A DNA stretch of 64,000 nucleotides from Faecalibacterium gallinarum (GTDB lineage: Bacteria; Bacillota; Clostridia; Oscillospirales; Ruminococcaceae). Below are positions 1-7,547 of this stretch, one piece after another. The stretch is from the NCBI RefSeq assembly GCF_022180365.1, contig NZ_BQKV01000018.1, forward strand, positions 1 through 64,000, in the 5' to 3' direction. The position numbers and the translations under genes are program-made. The notes below the pieces were generated by a model. It was given only the letters and a program-made list of their open reading frames with translations, ran no database searches and was not told where the DNA came from. How positions within the stretch are numbered: position 1 is the stretch's first letter; each line of letters begins with the position of its first letter.

Positions 1-17
1 CGTTCATTTTGAATGAC

Positions 18-79
18 CTCCCTTTGCTTGGTTGTGCAGTTGGCAGACCGCACTTCTATTTTAAGCAAAGGGAGTTTTT
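18..79 (+). terminator. Long-stem hairpin with T-run at left edge
   Basis: A 12-base arm at 18-29 pairs with its reverse complement at 63-74 and is followed by five T at 75-79. The 33-base loop is large for a plain terminator. It may end a gene lying left of the window or belong to the end of a mobile element. No gene is visible in positions 1-208. Confidence 0.5.
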
Positions 80-111
80 CTGTCACCATGATCGACATAA
101 GTCTTTTTTAG

Positions 112-138
112 AACCACTCGCCTAGCGAGTGGTTTTCG
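112..138 (+). terminator. Perfect 9-bp hairpin followed by T-rich run
   Basis: Arms 112-120 and 126-134 are exact reverse complements with loop CTAG-type 121-125, followed by TTCGTT. It could be a terminator. Short GC-rich hairpins of this shape also occur at the ends of IS200/IS605-type elements, but no transposase is in view, so that is only a thought. Confidence 0.4.
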
Positions 139-140
139 TT

Positions 141-178
141 ATACAAAAACGCCCTCCAGTTGCAATGCCTGGAGGGCG
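141..178 (-). terminator. Terminator of the phoH-mutS2 operon
   Basis: On the minus strand a 10-bp stem (178-169 with 159-150) is followed by TTTTTGTAT. It lies 30 bases past the mutS2 stop and is the natural end of the operon transcript. Confidence 0.85.
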
Positions 179-208
179 CTGGATTTTGGTGCAGATCCGG
201 GGCCTGGA

Positions 209-2623
209 TTATTTCAGTTCGACGACCGTCACGCCGCTTTCGCCCTCGCCATAGCGGCCCAGCCGGAAGCTCTTGACCATCCGATGGCCGCGAAGGTGTT
301 TCTGGATGGCATTGCGCAGAGCGCCGGTGCCGTTGCCGTGGATCAAGTAGACCATGGTCTGCCCGTTGAGGATGGCCCGGTCGATGAACGCATCGGCCTC
401 ATAGATTGCCTCGTCCACTGTCAGGCCCAGCAGGTTACACTCCATTTTGGCGCTCCGCTGGACCCGCTCTACCCGGCCCTCGGTAGGGCCGCCGCTGCCG
501 GTCTGGCGGGAATACCGCTGCTGTGCTTTGGTGACCGGTTTGGTCTGGGTTTTGACCATTTTATCCGGCTGCTTGAGGCCGCTCAGGGGAACTTTGGTCT
601 TGATGATGCCCGCTCGGACCAGAACATCGCCGTTTTTATCCGGCAGCGCCAGCACCGTGGCCAGCTGGCCCAGCTCTGCAATACAGACCTCCTGCCCTAC
701 CTGGACGCTTTTGAGGGGCACAAACTCCCGCACCGGGTTGTGGACCACATCGGTATTGGCAAAGAGTTTTTCGGTCTCCTTTTTGGCGATCTCTCGCGCC
801 CGGAGCGCCCGCTGCTGGGCGGACATTTTCTCGTCTTTTTGCAGACGGCGCAGTTCGTCGGTAAGGGCAAATGCCTGCTCCTCCACCTGCTGGGCGATCT
901 GCCGGGCCTTGGCGCGGGCAGCTTCCAGCTCGTTTTCGCCCTGACGGATCAGCTCTTCCCGCTTTTTCTGGGCGGCGGCCAGCTGGTTGGCGGCTTCGCT
1001 CCGCATCCCCTCCAGCTCGTCCTGGCTGGCTTTCAGCTGGAGCTTCAAGTCGTCCAACTGGCCCAGAACGGCATCCAGCCGCTTGTCGTCCGCGGACAGG
1101 TGCTGCCGGGCCGCTTCAATGATCTGGGCCGGGATGCCCAGTTTTTCGCTGATGAGAAACGCGTTGGATTTACCGGGCACACCGACGCTCAATTTATAGG
1201 TCGGCCGGAGCGTTTCCAGGTCAAACTCACAGCTGGCATTGACCACGCCCGGAGTTTCCAGGGCAAAGACCTTCAGCTCGGCGTAATGGGTGGTGGCCAT
1301 CAGCAGCACGCCGCGGCGGCGGAGCGCTTCGATGATGGAGACGGCCAGTGCCGCGCCCTCGGCGGGGTCAGTGCCGGCGCCCAATTCGTCCAGCAGAACC
1401 AGGGTGTCCGGCCGCGCCAGCTCCAAAATGCCGGTGATCTTTTTAATGTGGCCCGAGAAGGTGGAAAGGCTCTGTTCGATGCTCTGTTCGTCGCCAATAT
1501 CCACCAAAAATTCCTGGAAAACACAGACCTCGCTGCGCTCGTCGGCCGGGATCAAGAAGCCACACTGGGCCATCGCGCAGAGCAGGCCGGCGGTTTTCAG
1601 GGTGACAGTTTTACCGCCGGTGTTGGGGCCGGTGATAATCAGGGCGTCGTATTCCTGCCCCAGAGAAATATCCACCGGGACACACTTGGCCGGATCGATC
1701 AGGGGGTGCCGGGCCCGGATCAGAGAGAACGAAGTCTCGTACCGGACAGCGGGCTTAAACGCCTTCATCTCCAGGGCCATCCGGGCTTTGGCCAGCAGAA
1801 CATCAATTTCCAGCATTGCCTGGTAGCTGAACTGGAACTGGGGCTCGATGGCCGCCACCTGTCCGGTGAGGGCGGTCAAAATCCGCTCAATCTCCTGGGC
1901 TTCCTGGGCGCGGTACTGCAAAATTTTTGCGTTGGCCTCCACCACGGCCTGAGGCTCCACAAAGACGGTGGCGCCGGTGGAGGAGACATCGTGGATGATG
2001 CCGCTGAACTCGCCCCGGTATTCACTCTTGACCGGGACGACGTACCGCCCGTTTCGGATGGAAACGACGCTCTCCTGGAGATACTTGGAGGTGTCCATAT
2101 TGTGGACCAGGCTCTCCAATCGGTCGCGGATGCTGTTCTCGGTGGCGCGAATTTTCTTGCGCAGCTCATTCAGAGTGTGGGATGCGGTATCCGCCATGGC
2201 GTCCGGGGCCAGGATCGAGTCGGAGATCTCCTTCTCGAGGCCAGGCTGAGGCGCCAGCGCATAGAACAAATCGTCGGTGGGCAGGGCCTCATGATCGGTG
2301 GAGCCATACCAGGCCACCAAGTTCTGGAAGTTCCGCAGCGCACCCGCCACCAGCAGCAGCTCGCCCATGGACAGAACGCCGCCTTTGACGGCCCGGGCGG
2401 CCAGCTGGCTGACTCCCTCTACCCCGCCAAACCGGGGCGAACCGTTTTTGATCAGCAAAGAGTTGATGGCGTCGGTCTGTTCCAGGGCATACCGAACCTC
2501 GTCGGGGTCACACTGGGGCTCCAGGGCCAACAGTTTCGCCTTGGCTTCCTTACAGACACAGCCCTCCGCTGCTCGCTGAATGATTTTATCCAATTCCAGG
2601 GTATGAAGATAACTGATTTCCAT
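209..2623 (-). CDS. mutS2: MutS2 family endonuclease / ribosome-rescue ATPase
   Basis: 804-residue MutS2. Unlike MutS it lacks the mismatch-recognition N-terminus. The ABC-type ATPase core carries Walker A GPNTGGKT at residues 332-339 and Walker B LVLLDELGAGTDP near 410. A coiled coil (about 515-620) precedes the C-terminal Smr nuclease domain (about 727-804). The family suppresses recombination and, in Bacillus, splits collided ribosomes; which role applies here cannot be told from sequence. It begins 38 bases after recO on the same strand with no terminator between them, so it is probably the last gene of the phoH operon. Length is normal and no key motif is missing. Confidence 0.95.
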   Translation of the reverse strand: MEISYLHTLELDKIIQRAAEGCVCKEAKAKLLALEPQCDPDEVRYALEQTDAINSLLIKNGSPRFGGVEGVSQLAARAVKGGVLSMGELLLVAGALRNFQNLVAWYGSTDHEALPTDDLFYALAPQPGLEKEISDSILAPDAMADTASHTLNELRKKIRATENSIRDRLESLVHNMDTSKYLQESVVSIRNGRYVVPVKSEYRGEFSGIIHDVSSTGATVFVEPQAVVEANAKILQYRAQEAQEIERILTALTGQVAAIEPQFQFSYQAMLEIDVLLAKARMALEMKAFKPAVRYETSFSLIRARHPLIDPAKCVPVDISLGQEYDALIITGPNTGGKTVTLKTAGLLCAMAQCGFLIPADERSEVCVFQEFLVDIGDEQSIEQSLSTFSGHIKKITGILELARPDTLVLLDELGAGTDPAEGAALAVSIIEALRRRGVLLMATTHYAELKVFALETPGVVNASCEFDLETLRPTYKLSVGVPGKSNAFLISEKLGIPAQIIEAARQHLSADDKRLDAVLGQLDDLKLQLKASQDELEGMRSEAANQLAAAQKKREELIRQGENELEAARAKARQIAQQVEEQAFALTDELRRLQKDEKMSAQQRALRAREIAKKETEKLFANTDVVHNPVREFVPLKSVQVGQEVCIAELGQLATVLALPDKNGDVLVRAGIIKTKVPLSGLKQPDKMVKTQTKPVTKAQQRYSRQTGSGGPTEGRVERVQRSAKMECNLLGLTVDEAIYEADAFIDRAILNGQTMVYLIHGNGTGALRNAIQKHLRGHRMVKSFRLGRYGEGESGVTVVELK

Positions 2624-2661
2624 AAAACAATCCTTATGTGGATGCCCCGCGGATTACGCCG

Positions 2662-3408
2662 TCAGGGCAAAACCGATTTTAAAAAATCATACGATTTGAG
2701 GGGTTTGTCCAGGTGGGTCAGGGCGTACCGCTCCGCCACAGCCGACAAACGGGTCAGGCTGGCCGCAGAAATGCGGAAGCCAAAGATCCGCTTATCCTCC
2801 ACCAGGCAGATATGCCGCAGGGCAAACAGCGCCCCCGCGTCCAGGCCACCCCGCTTGTTTTCCCGGGCGGCGCAGTTTTCGCAGAGCAGATACCCCTCCT
2901 GGACATCAAAATAGAACCCCGAGCCGTCGTAGGCACCGCAGCTTTTGCAGCAGAGCAGCTGGGGCATAAAGCCGCACTCGCTCATGGTGCGCAGTTCAAA
3001 CACCGCTTTGATGACCCGCAGGTCTGCCTTTTGTTCGCTGATCATGTACAGACAGTTGAGCAGCAGCCGCAGCTCTTTGTCTGCTTCCTGGTTGGCGGGC
3101 GAAAGGGCCGCCGCCATCTCGGCCAGGTACATGGCCAAGCTCATCCCCTCGATGCTGGATGAGATCCCGTGAAACATATGCAGATTCTCTGCTTCCAGCA
3201 CGTTGAACATGTTTTTGCCCGGCATCAGGGTAAACTCAGAATAACAAAACAGTCCGCAAGCGCTGAAAAGCTTGTTTTTCAGCCGCAGACTGCTTTTGGC
3301 CGAGGCGGAGATTACGCCCTGATCGGGCGTCAAAATCGTAAGAATACGGTCCGACTCTTTATAGCGTGTTTCCCGCAGAACCAGACCCGTGGTGACAAAG
3401 CTCTCCAT
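2662..3408 (-). CDS. recO: DNA repair protein RecO
   Basis: 248-residue RecO, which loads RecA onto SSB-coated single strands in the RecFOR pathway. The N-terminal OB fold begins MESFVTTGLVLRETRYKESD. The C-terminal half has a four-cysteine zinc site (Cys154, Cys157, Cys176, Cys179). The reading frame is open for 29 codons further upstream, but the ATG at 3408 matches the family start and is preceded by a purine-rich site, while the extension overlaps yqzL. The last 50 bases of yqzL overlap the recO start, so the two are probably translationally coupled. Confidence 0.93.
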   Translation of the reverse strand: MESFVTTGLVLRETRYKESDRILTILTPDQGVISASAKSSLRLKNKLFSACGLFCYSEFTLMPGKNMFNVLEAENLHMFHGISSSIEGMSLAMYLAEMAAALSPANQEADKELRLLLNCLYMISEQKADLRVIKAVFELRTMSECGFMPQLLCCKSCGAYDGSGFYFDVQEGYLLCENCAARENKRGGLDAGALFALRHICLVEDKRIFGFRISAASLTRLSAVAERYALTHLDKPLKSYDFLKSVLP

Positions 3409-3529
3409 TTTCTCTTCCCTCAGCCGGATGGACGGGCGGTATCTCTGCCGCCTGTTTGTAATCCAGATAACGGTCGATGCTGCCCGTACAGGCAAACATC
3501 CGCCACAAAACCTCTGCTTTCGTCTCCAT
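3359..3529 (-). CDS. yqzL: YqzL-like small protein (between era and recO)
   Basis: Small open frame of 56 residues starting METKAEVLWRMFACTGSI and continuing DRYLDYKQ. This matches the YqzL pattern (short, W..F..TGSI..YL.YK) of the 45-50 residue protein that Firmicutes carry exactly between era and recO. Position and motif together make the call. The tail after about residue 28 is proline- and glycine-rich and extends 50 bases into recO in another frame, longer than usual. Function unknown. It begins 93 bases after the era stop. Confidence 0.75.
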   Translation of the reverse strand: METKAEVLWRMFACTGSIDRYLDYKQAAEIPPVHPAEGRENGELCHHGSGSAGNTL

Positions 3530-3622
3530 CTGTCAGAACCTCGCTTCCTTCGGATTCTCCCCGTGGTTAGTGTTCACCCTATCCTACCGCTTCATCCGAG
3601 GGAAATCTGTCCGGTCCTGCCA

Positions 3623-4555
3623 TCAGCGCCCGCTCTCCTGTTTAAAGCCGAAGCTGTTGAGCAGGAACTCGTTGTCCCGCCAATCCGCTTTCACCTTGAC
3701 CCAGCATTGCAGGTTGACCCGGCAGCCGAGGAACTCCTCGCAGTCCACCCGGGCTGCGCTGGCGATCTTTTTGAGCATCGCGCCGCCCTTGCCGATCACC
3801 ATTCCCTTGTGGCTTTCCCGTTCGCAGTAGATGTTGGCGTCAATGTCGATCAGATCGGTGCCCGGGCGCTCCTTGAAGCGCTCCACCACCACTGCAATGC
3901 CGTGGGGAATTTCATCCCGCATAAAGAGCAGGGCCTTTTCACGGATCAGCTCGGCCACCAGCTCTTTTTCCGGCATATCGGTATAGGCATCGTCGTCGAA
4001 GTAATGGGGGCCCTGGACCGCATACCGGCCCAGCGCCTCAAACAGCGTTTCACAGTTCTTTTTATCCCGCACACTGACGGTATACACTGCGTCAAATACC
4101 CCGAGAGCCTGGATCTCGGCTTTGCGGGCCTCCAGATCTTCCGGCGCTTTGACCAGGTCTGTTTTATTGATTACCGCAATGGCCGGCCCGCTCCGGCGCA
4201 GCTGATCCACCAGAGCCAGCTCGGACTCATTCAGGGCCCCATAGGGCTCAAAGAGCATCATCGAGACGTCCACATCCCCCATGGAGTCGCTGGCGGTTTT
4301 ATCCATCCGCTTGCCCAGTTTGTTGCGGGCTTTGTGGACGCCGGGGGTGTCCAGCAGAACATACTGGATCGGGCCGCGGGTAATCACACCGGTGATCCGG
4401 GTACGGGTGGTCTGGGGTTTGGAGGTGACAATGGCCACTTTTTCCCCCACCAGCAGGTTGGTCAGGCTGGATTTGCCCACATTGGGGCGGCCGATCACCG
4501 CCACAAAAACCGAGGCGGTATCGTAGTGCGGGGTGTTTGTCGCTGTATTGCTCAA
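3623..4555 (-). CDS. era: GTPase Era, 16S rRNA maturation factor
   Basis: 310 residues. Ras-like GTPase domain with G1 GRPNVGKS (22-29), G3 DTPGVH (near 70) and G4 NKTD (near 132), followed by a C-terminal KH RNA-binding domain with GKGG-type loop (MVIGKGGAMLKKIA). Era binds the 3' end of 16S rRNA and couples 30S assembly to growth. It lies between ybeY and yqzL/recO, the classic Firmicute order, and ybeY also acts on 16S rRNA. The first 15 residues before the GTPase core are Thr/Asn-rich and may be flexible. Confidence 0.97.
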   Translation of the reverse strand: MSNTATNTPHYDTASVFVAVIGRPNVGKSSLTNLLVGEKVAIVTSKPQTTRTRITGVITRGPIQYVLLDTPGVHKARNKLGKRMDKTASDSMGDVDVSMMLFEPYGALNESELALVDQLRRSGPAIAVINKTDLVKAPEDLEARKAEIQALGVFDAVYTVSVRDKKNCETLFEALGRYAVQGPHYFDDDAYTDMPEKELVAELIREKALLFMRDEIPHGIAVVVERFKERPGTDLIDIDANIYCERESHKGMVIGKGGAMLKKIASAARVDCEEFLGCRVNLQCWVKVKADWRDNEFLLNSFGFKQESGR

Positions 4556-4608
4556 AATGATTCTCCTGTCCTTTGATTTTCCTGTGGGCGCCGGATGTAA
4601 TGGAACGA

Positions 4609-5100
4609 TTATTCGGTGTAGCTCACCGTGCGGGACAGACCCAGCTGTGCCAGGACCGACTCTTCTTTTTCCCGCATACGGACCGCCTCCAGGCCGCCGT
4701 TTTCGTGGTCGTAGCCCAGAAGGTGAAGCATGGAGTGGACGGTCAGAAAGGCCACTTCCCGCTGGAGAGGATGGCCGTAAAGGGTCGCCTGCTCCATGGC
4801 ACGCTCCATGCTGATGACGATATCCCCCAGCATCTTGCAGCCGTTGTTGGCGTCGATATCATACTTGCCGTTTTCGCCCAGAGGGAAGCTGAGCACATCG
4901 GTGGGCATGGGTTTGTTGCGGTACTGGTTGTTCAGCTCGGCAATGGCTGCATTGTCCACAAACGTCACGCTTATTTCGGCCGGCCCCTCAAAGTGCTCGT
5001 GTTCCAGCACGGCGTTGCAGGCCCGGCGGATGAGAATCCGAAGACCGGAGGGAATTTTGACGGCCTTCTGAGAATCGGTAATTAAAACCTTGTTCGACAT
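4609..5100 (-). CDS. ybeY: Endoribonuclease YbeY (16S rRNA maturation)
   Basis: 163 residues. The metal site is HSMLHLLGYDH, with His122, His126 and His132 as zinc ligands (H-x3-H-x5-H). YbeY processes the 3' end of 16S rRNA and takes part in ribosome quality control. An ATG ten codons upstream (5130) is in frame, but the ATG at 5100 is preceded by an AAAGGGGCG ribosome site and fits the family length. It sits between phoH and era. Confidence 0.93.
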   Translation of the reverse strand: MSNKVLITDSQKAVKIPSGLRILIRRACNAVLEHEHFEGPAEISVTFVDNAAIAELNNQYRNKPMPTDVLSFPLGENGKYDIDANNGCKMLGDIVISMERAMEQATLYGHPLQREVAFLTVHSMLHLLGYDHENGGLEAVRMREKEESVLAQLGLSRTVSYTE

Positions 5101-5136
5101 CGTCTGTCGCCCCTTTCTATTTTTCATCATGCTTTT

Positions 5137-6099
5137 TTATCGTTTGGCCGGGTGCGCTGCGGCTTCATAAGCCTTGATAATCTCCTGCACCAGGCGGTGA
5201 CGCACTACGTCTTTTTCGGTAAAATAACACTGCGCAATCCCATTTACGCCCTTGAGCACCTGCAATGCATCCACAAGGCCGCTGCGGGTCCGGTCGGGCA
5301 GATCGATTTGGGTGACATCGCCCGTCACCACCACTTTGGAACCCACGCCCATCCGGGTCAGGAACATCTTCATCTGTTCCGGGGTAGTATTCTGCGCCTC
5401 GTCCAGAATGATGAAGGAATCATCCAGAGTCCTCCCCCGCATATAGGCCAGCGGGGCGACCTCGATGATCTGCTTTTCCACCAATCGCTCGTAGGTCTCG
5501 GCCCCCAGCATATCAAACAGCCCATCGTACAGAGGCCGGAGATACGGGTCTACCTTCTGCTGAAGGTCGCCGGGCAGAAAGCCCAGTTTCTCCCCTGCTT
5601 CCACCGCCGGGCGGGTCAGGACAATCCGGGAGACATCCTTTGCTTTAAAGGCTTTGACCGCCATAGCCACCGCCAGGTAGGTTTTGCCCGTACCCGCCGG
5701 GCCCACTCCAAAGGTGATGGCGTGGCTGCGGATGGCTTGCAGATATTCCTTCTGGCCCAAGGTCTTGGGGCGGATGGGGCGGCCTTTGGCCGTAACGATG
5801 ACAAAGTCATCCGTCAGCTCCCGGACCCGTTTTTCCTCGCCGTCGTGGGCCAGGCTCATGCAGTAACGAACCGTCTGATCTTCCAGCGGGGTGCGATTCT
5901 CCATCAAAAGGAGCATCCCTTCCACCGCTCGGGCCGCAGCAGCCACCGAATCCGCCTCGCCCGAAAGCCGGAGAGTCGTTCCGCGGCAGACCGCCGTAAC
6001 AGAAAACTCTTTTTCCAGCAAACGAATGTTGCAGTCACAGTTGCCGAACACCGCAGCCGCCGCTTCGACGCTGTCCAGTTCTATGCATTTCTCAGCCAT
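5137..6099 (-). CDS. phoH: PhoH-like ATPase / predicted RNA helicase
   Basis: 320 residues. An N-terminal KH-like region (about 1-70) precedes the PhoH P-loop domain with Walker A GPAGTGKT (133-140) and Walker B FIILDEAQN (near 231). PhoH proteins are ATPases linked to RNA metabolism and are almost always next to ybeY, as here (36 bases apart). It is first in the operon, 117 bases downstream of the promoter at 6216-6244. Confidence 0.94.
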   Translation of the reverse strand: MAEKCIELDSVEAAAAVFGNCDCNIRLLEKEFSVTAVCRGTTLRLSGEADSVAAAARAVEGMLLLMENRTPLEDQTVRYCMSLAHDGEEKRVRELTDDFVIVTAKGRPIRPKTLGQKEYLQAIRSHAITFGVGPAGTGKTYLAVAMAVKAFKAKDVSRIVLTRPAVEAGEKLGFLPGDLQQKVDPYLRPLYDGLFDMLGAETYERLVEKQIIEVAPLAYMRGRTLDDSFIILDEAQNTTPEQMKMFLTRMGVGSKVVVTGDVTQIDLPDRTRSGLVDALQVLKGVNGIAQCYFTEKDVVRHRLVQEIIKAYEAAAHPAKR

Positions 6100-6215
6100 G
6101 CAGTTCCTCCGTGCCGATTCAATTTTGTCTTTAACATTCTATGCCTGTCCGTACAGACAATGACCAATCTGCCCTTTAGTGTACCCGCCGGGCAAACAAT
6201 TGCATTTATGCTGGT

Positions 6216-6244
6216 ATTATATCATTATAATAGGGCAAGTGCAA
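6216..6244 (-). promoter_or_regulatory. Sigma-A promoter of the phoH operon
   Basis: Minus strand: -35 TTGCAC (6244-6239), 17-base spacer, -10 TATAAT (6221-6216). Another TATAAT-like box overlaps just upstream. It drives phoH-ybeY-era-yqzL-recO-mutS2. Confidence 0.75.
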
Positions 6245-6394
6245 ATTCTCCCAGCCAGCTTATTTGTATAGATATTATATCACCAAAACTTTCGCGAGGA
6301 AACTGTGAGTTTTACACAAAATCTTTTCCGCGTTCCGAGTGGTTTTCCACGAAAGACGGCGGCCTGTACCATAAGCATCGATCCCGCCGGGCCC

Positions 6395-6423
6395 TTGACA
6401 CAGAACCGTTTCTATGATAAAAT
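6395..6423 (+). promoter_or_regulatory. Promoter of tRNA-Thr
   Basis: TTGACA (6395-6400), exactly 17 bases, TAAAAT (6418-6423). The tRNA begins 22 bases further on, as expected for a short stable-RNA leader. Confidence 0.85.
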
Positions 6424-6444
6424 ATTCCACGTCGCAAATCAAGT

Positions 6445-6520
6445 GCTGGAATAGCTCAGTTGGTAGAGCAGCTGATTCGTAATCAGCAGGTCGCGTGTTC
6501 AAGTCACGTTTCCAGCTCCA
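6445..6520 (+). tRNA. tRNA-Thr (anticodon CGT)
   Basis: 76 bases including encoded CCA. Acceptor arms GCTGGAA and TTCCAGC pair perfectly with discriminator T. The anticodon loop is TTCGTAA, giving CGT and reading ACG codons. It has its own promoter and terminator. Confidence 0.96.
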
Positions 6521-6521
6521 G

Positions 6522-6557
6522 AAAACCCTGTAAACAAGTGTGTTTACAGGGTTTTTC
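6522..6557 (+). terminator. Terminator of tRNA-Thr
   Basis: A strong 14-bp stem, AAACCCTGTAAACA against its complement, ends in TTTTT. It begins directly after the tRNA CCA. Confidence 0.9.
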
Positions 6558-6618
6558 GTTGTATGTTGTTTGCCGCTCATACTTTTCCGATCAAAACAGA
6601 AAGCGAGGATCACCGGAT

Positions 6619-7530
6619 ATGCATACATTTGCAGCCGACGGCAAAATCATATCCATTTTCCCCAGTGATGAACCCGGGGCCCCTATCCTCTACCTCAACA
6701 CCTTCGCTCAGGAAGGTCAGAACGTATTCAAAGCCGCACAAGCCGCCGGGTGCCCGCCCTTTACTCTGGCGGCAATCAGCGATCTGGACTGGAACCATGA
6801 CATGGCCCCGTGGGATTGCCCGCCTGCTTTTAAAAATGCCGCACCCTGCACCGGGGGTGCAGAGGATTATCTGGGTCTCCTGACAGAGGAAATCATTCCA
6901 AAGGCAGAAAGGAATCTCCCCTCTATGCCGCGGTGGAGAGGAATTGTCGGCTACTCGCTGGCGGGGTTGTTCGCTCTGTATTCACTCTATCAGACGGATC
7001 TGTTTTCCTGTGCAGCCAGCGTGTCCGGTTCCCTGTGGTTTCCCGGGATAAAGGAATATCTTGTTTCTCATAAGCCGAAGCGCCGGCCGGATTGCCTCTA
7101 CTTTTCCCTTGGAGAGAAGGAGAGCAAAACCCGAAACCCCATTTTAAAGAACGTCCGGCAGAACACCGAGGCGATCAGCGCCTTTTATCAAAGCCAAGGG
7201 ATCCACACGGTATTTCATCTAAACCCCGGCAATCATTACGATCACGCCGCCGAGCGAACCGCTGCGGGGATTTGCTGGCTTCTAAACCAGCAGGCCAAAA
7301 CCCCTCTCAGGGTTAATCTTTTTCAAATTTTGTTCTTGATCCGGGGCGCTGTGCCGCCGGGCGTTCACAGCAAAGAGGGCCGGGGGAATTTCCCCCGGCC
7401 CATTGTTTGTGTTTCACGCCCGATCCATTTTACCGGCGGAAAAACAGCAGCGCCAGCAGAACCGCAGCAGCGGAAACCAGCACGCCAATGTAAAACAGCA
7501 TGCCCCATAGCCCTTTGCCCAGTTTCATGA
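6619..7530 (+). CDS. Alpha/beta-hydrolase esterase with aberrant C-terminal tail
   Basis: 303 residues. The first 225 or so form an esterase D/IroE-like alpha/beta hydrolase: nucleophile elbow GYSLAGLFALY (GxSxxG) near residue 115 and a candidate catalytic His in NPGNHYDHAAE near 210. The expected fold ends around GICWLLNQ. The frame then runs on for about 80 codons through a strong hairpin (7377-7401) and antisense to a small gene (7430-7528), with low-complexity sequence unlike the family. A TAA in another frame at 7314-7316 suggests that the ancestral stop was lost by a small indel. Base composition is lower in GC than neighbours, and it lies directly behind a tRNA, so acquisition is possible. 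Start ATG at 6619 is preceded by GCGAGGA. Substrate unknown. Confidence 0.75.
   Translation: MHTFAADGKIISIFPSDEPGAPILYLNTFAQEGQNVFKAAQAAGCPPFTLAAISDLDWNHDMAPWDCPPAFKNAAPCTGGAEDYLGLLTEEIIPKAERNLPSMPRWRGIVGYSLAGLFALYSLYQTDLFSCAASVSGSLWFPGIKEYLVSHKPKRRPDCLYFSLGEKESKTRNPILKNVRQNTEAISAFYQSQGIHTVFHLNPGNHYDHAAERTAAGICWLLNQQAKTPLRVNLFQILFLIRGAVPPGVHSKEGRGNFPRPIVCVSRPIHFTGGKTAAPAEPQQRKPARQCKTACPIALCPVS
7377..7401. terminator. Near-perfect palindrome, probable terminator
   Basis: Arms 7377-7388 and 7390-7401 are exact reverse complements, giving a very stable GC-rich hairpin. T-richness after it is moderate on the plus strand (ATTGTTTGTGTTTC) and weak on the minus. It likely ends the esterase transcript, the glycosyltransferase/mini-protein transcript, or both. 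Confidence 0.6.
7430..7528 (-). CDS. 32-residue single-pass membrane peptide
   Basis: Short open frame beginning MKLGKGLWGMLFYIGVLV and ending in LLFFRR. The ribosome site AGGAGGGG ends about six bases before the ATG. The peptide has a short basic start, about 23 uninterrupted hydrophobic residues, then Arg-Arg and stop, as in small membrane proteins that accompany larger enzymes. It begins 19 bases after the glycosyltransferase stop on the same strand, so it is surely co-transcribed and may be its accessory subunit. No known family recognised. It lies antisense to the stray tail of the esterase frame. Confidence 0.7.
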   Translation of the reverse strand: MKLGKGLWGMLFYIGVLVSAAAVLLALLFFRR

Positions 7531-7547
7531 TCACCCCTCCTTTCGGG

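Noticed and set aside
284-2914. 876-codon open frame on the strand opposite mutS2 and recO
   Set aside because: Antisense frame kept open by GC-rich third positions. It crosses two well-supported genes, has no ribosome site, and its protein shows no family features.
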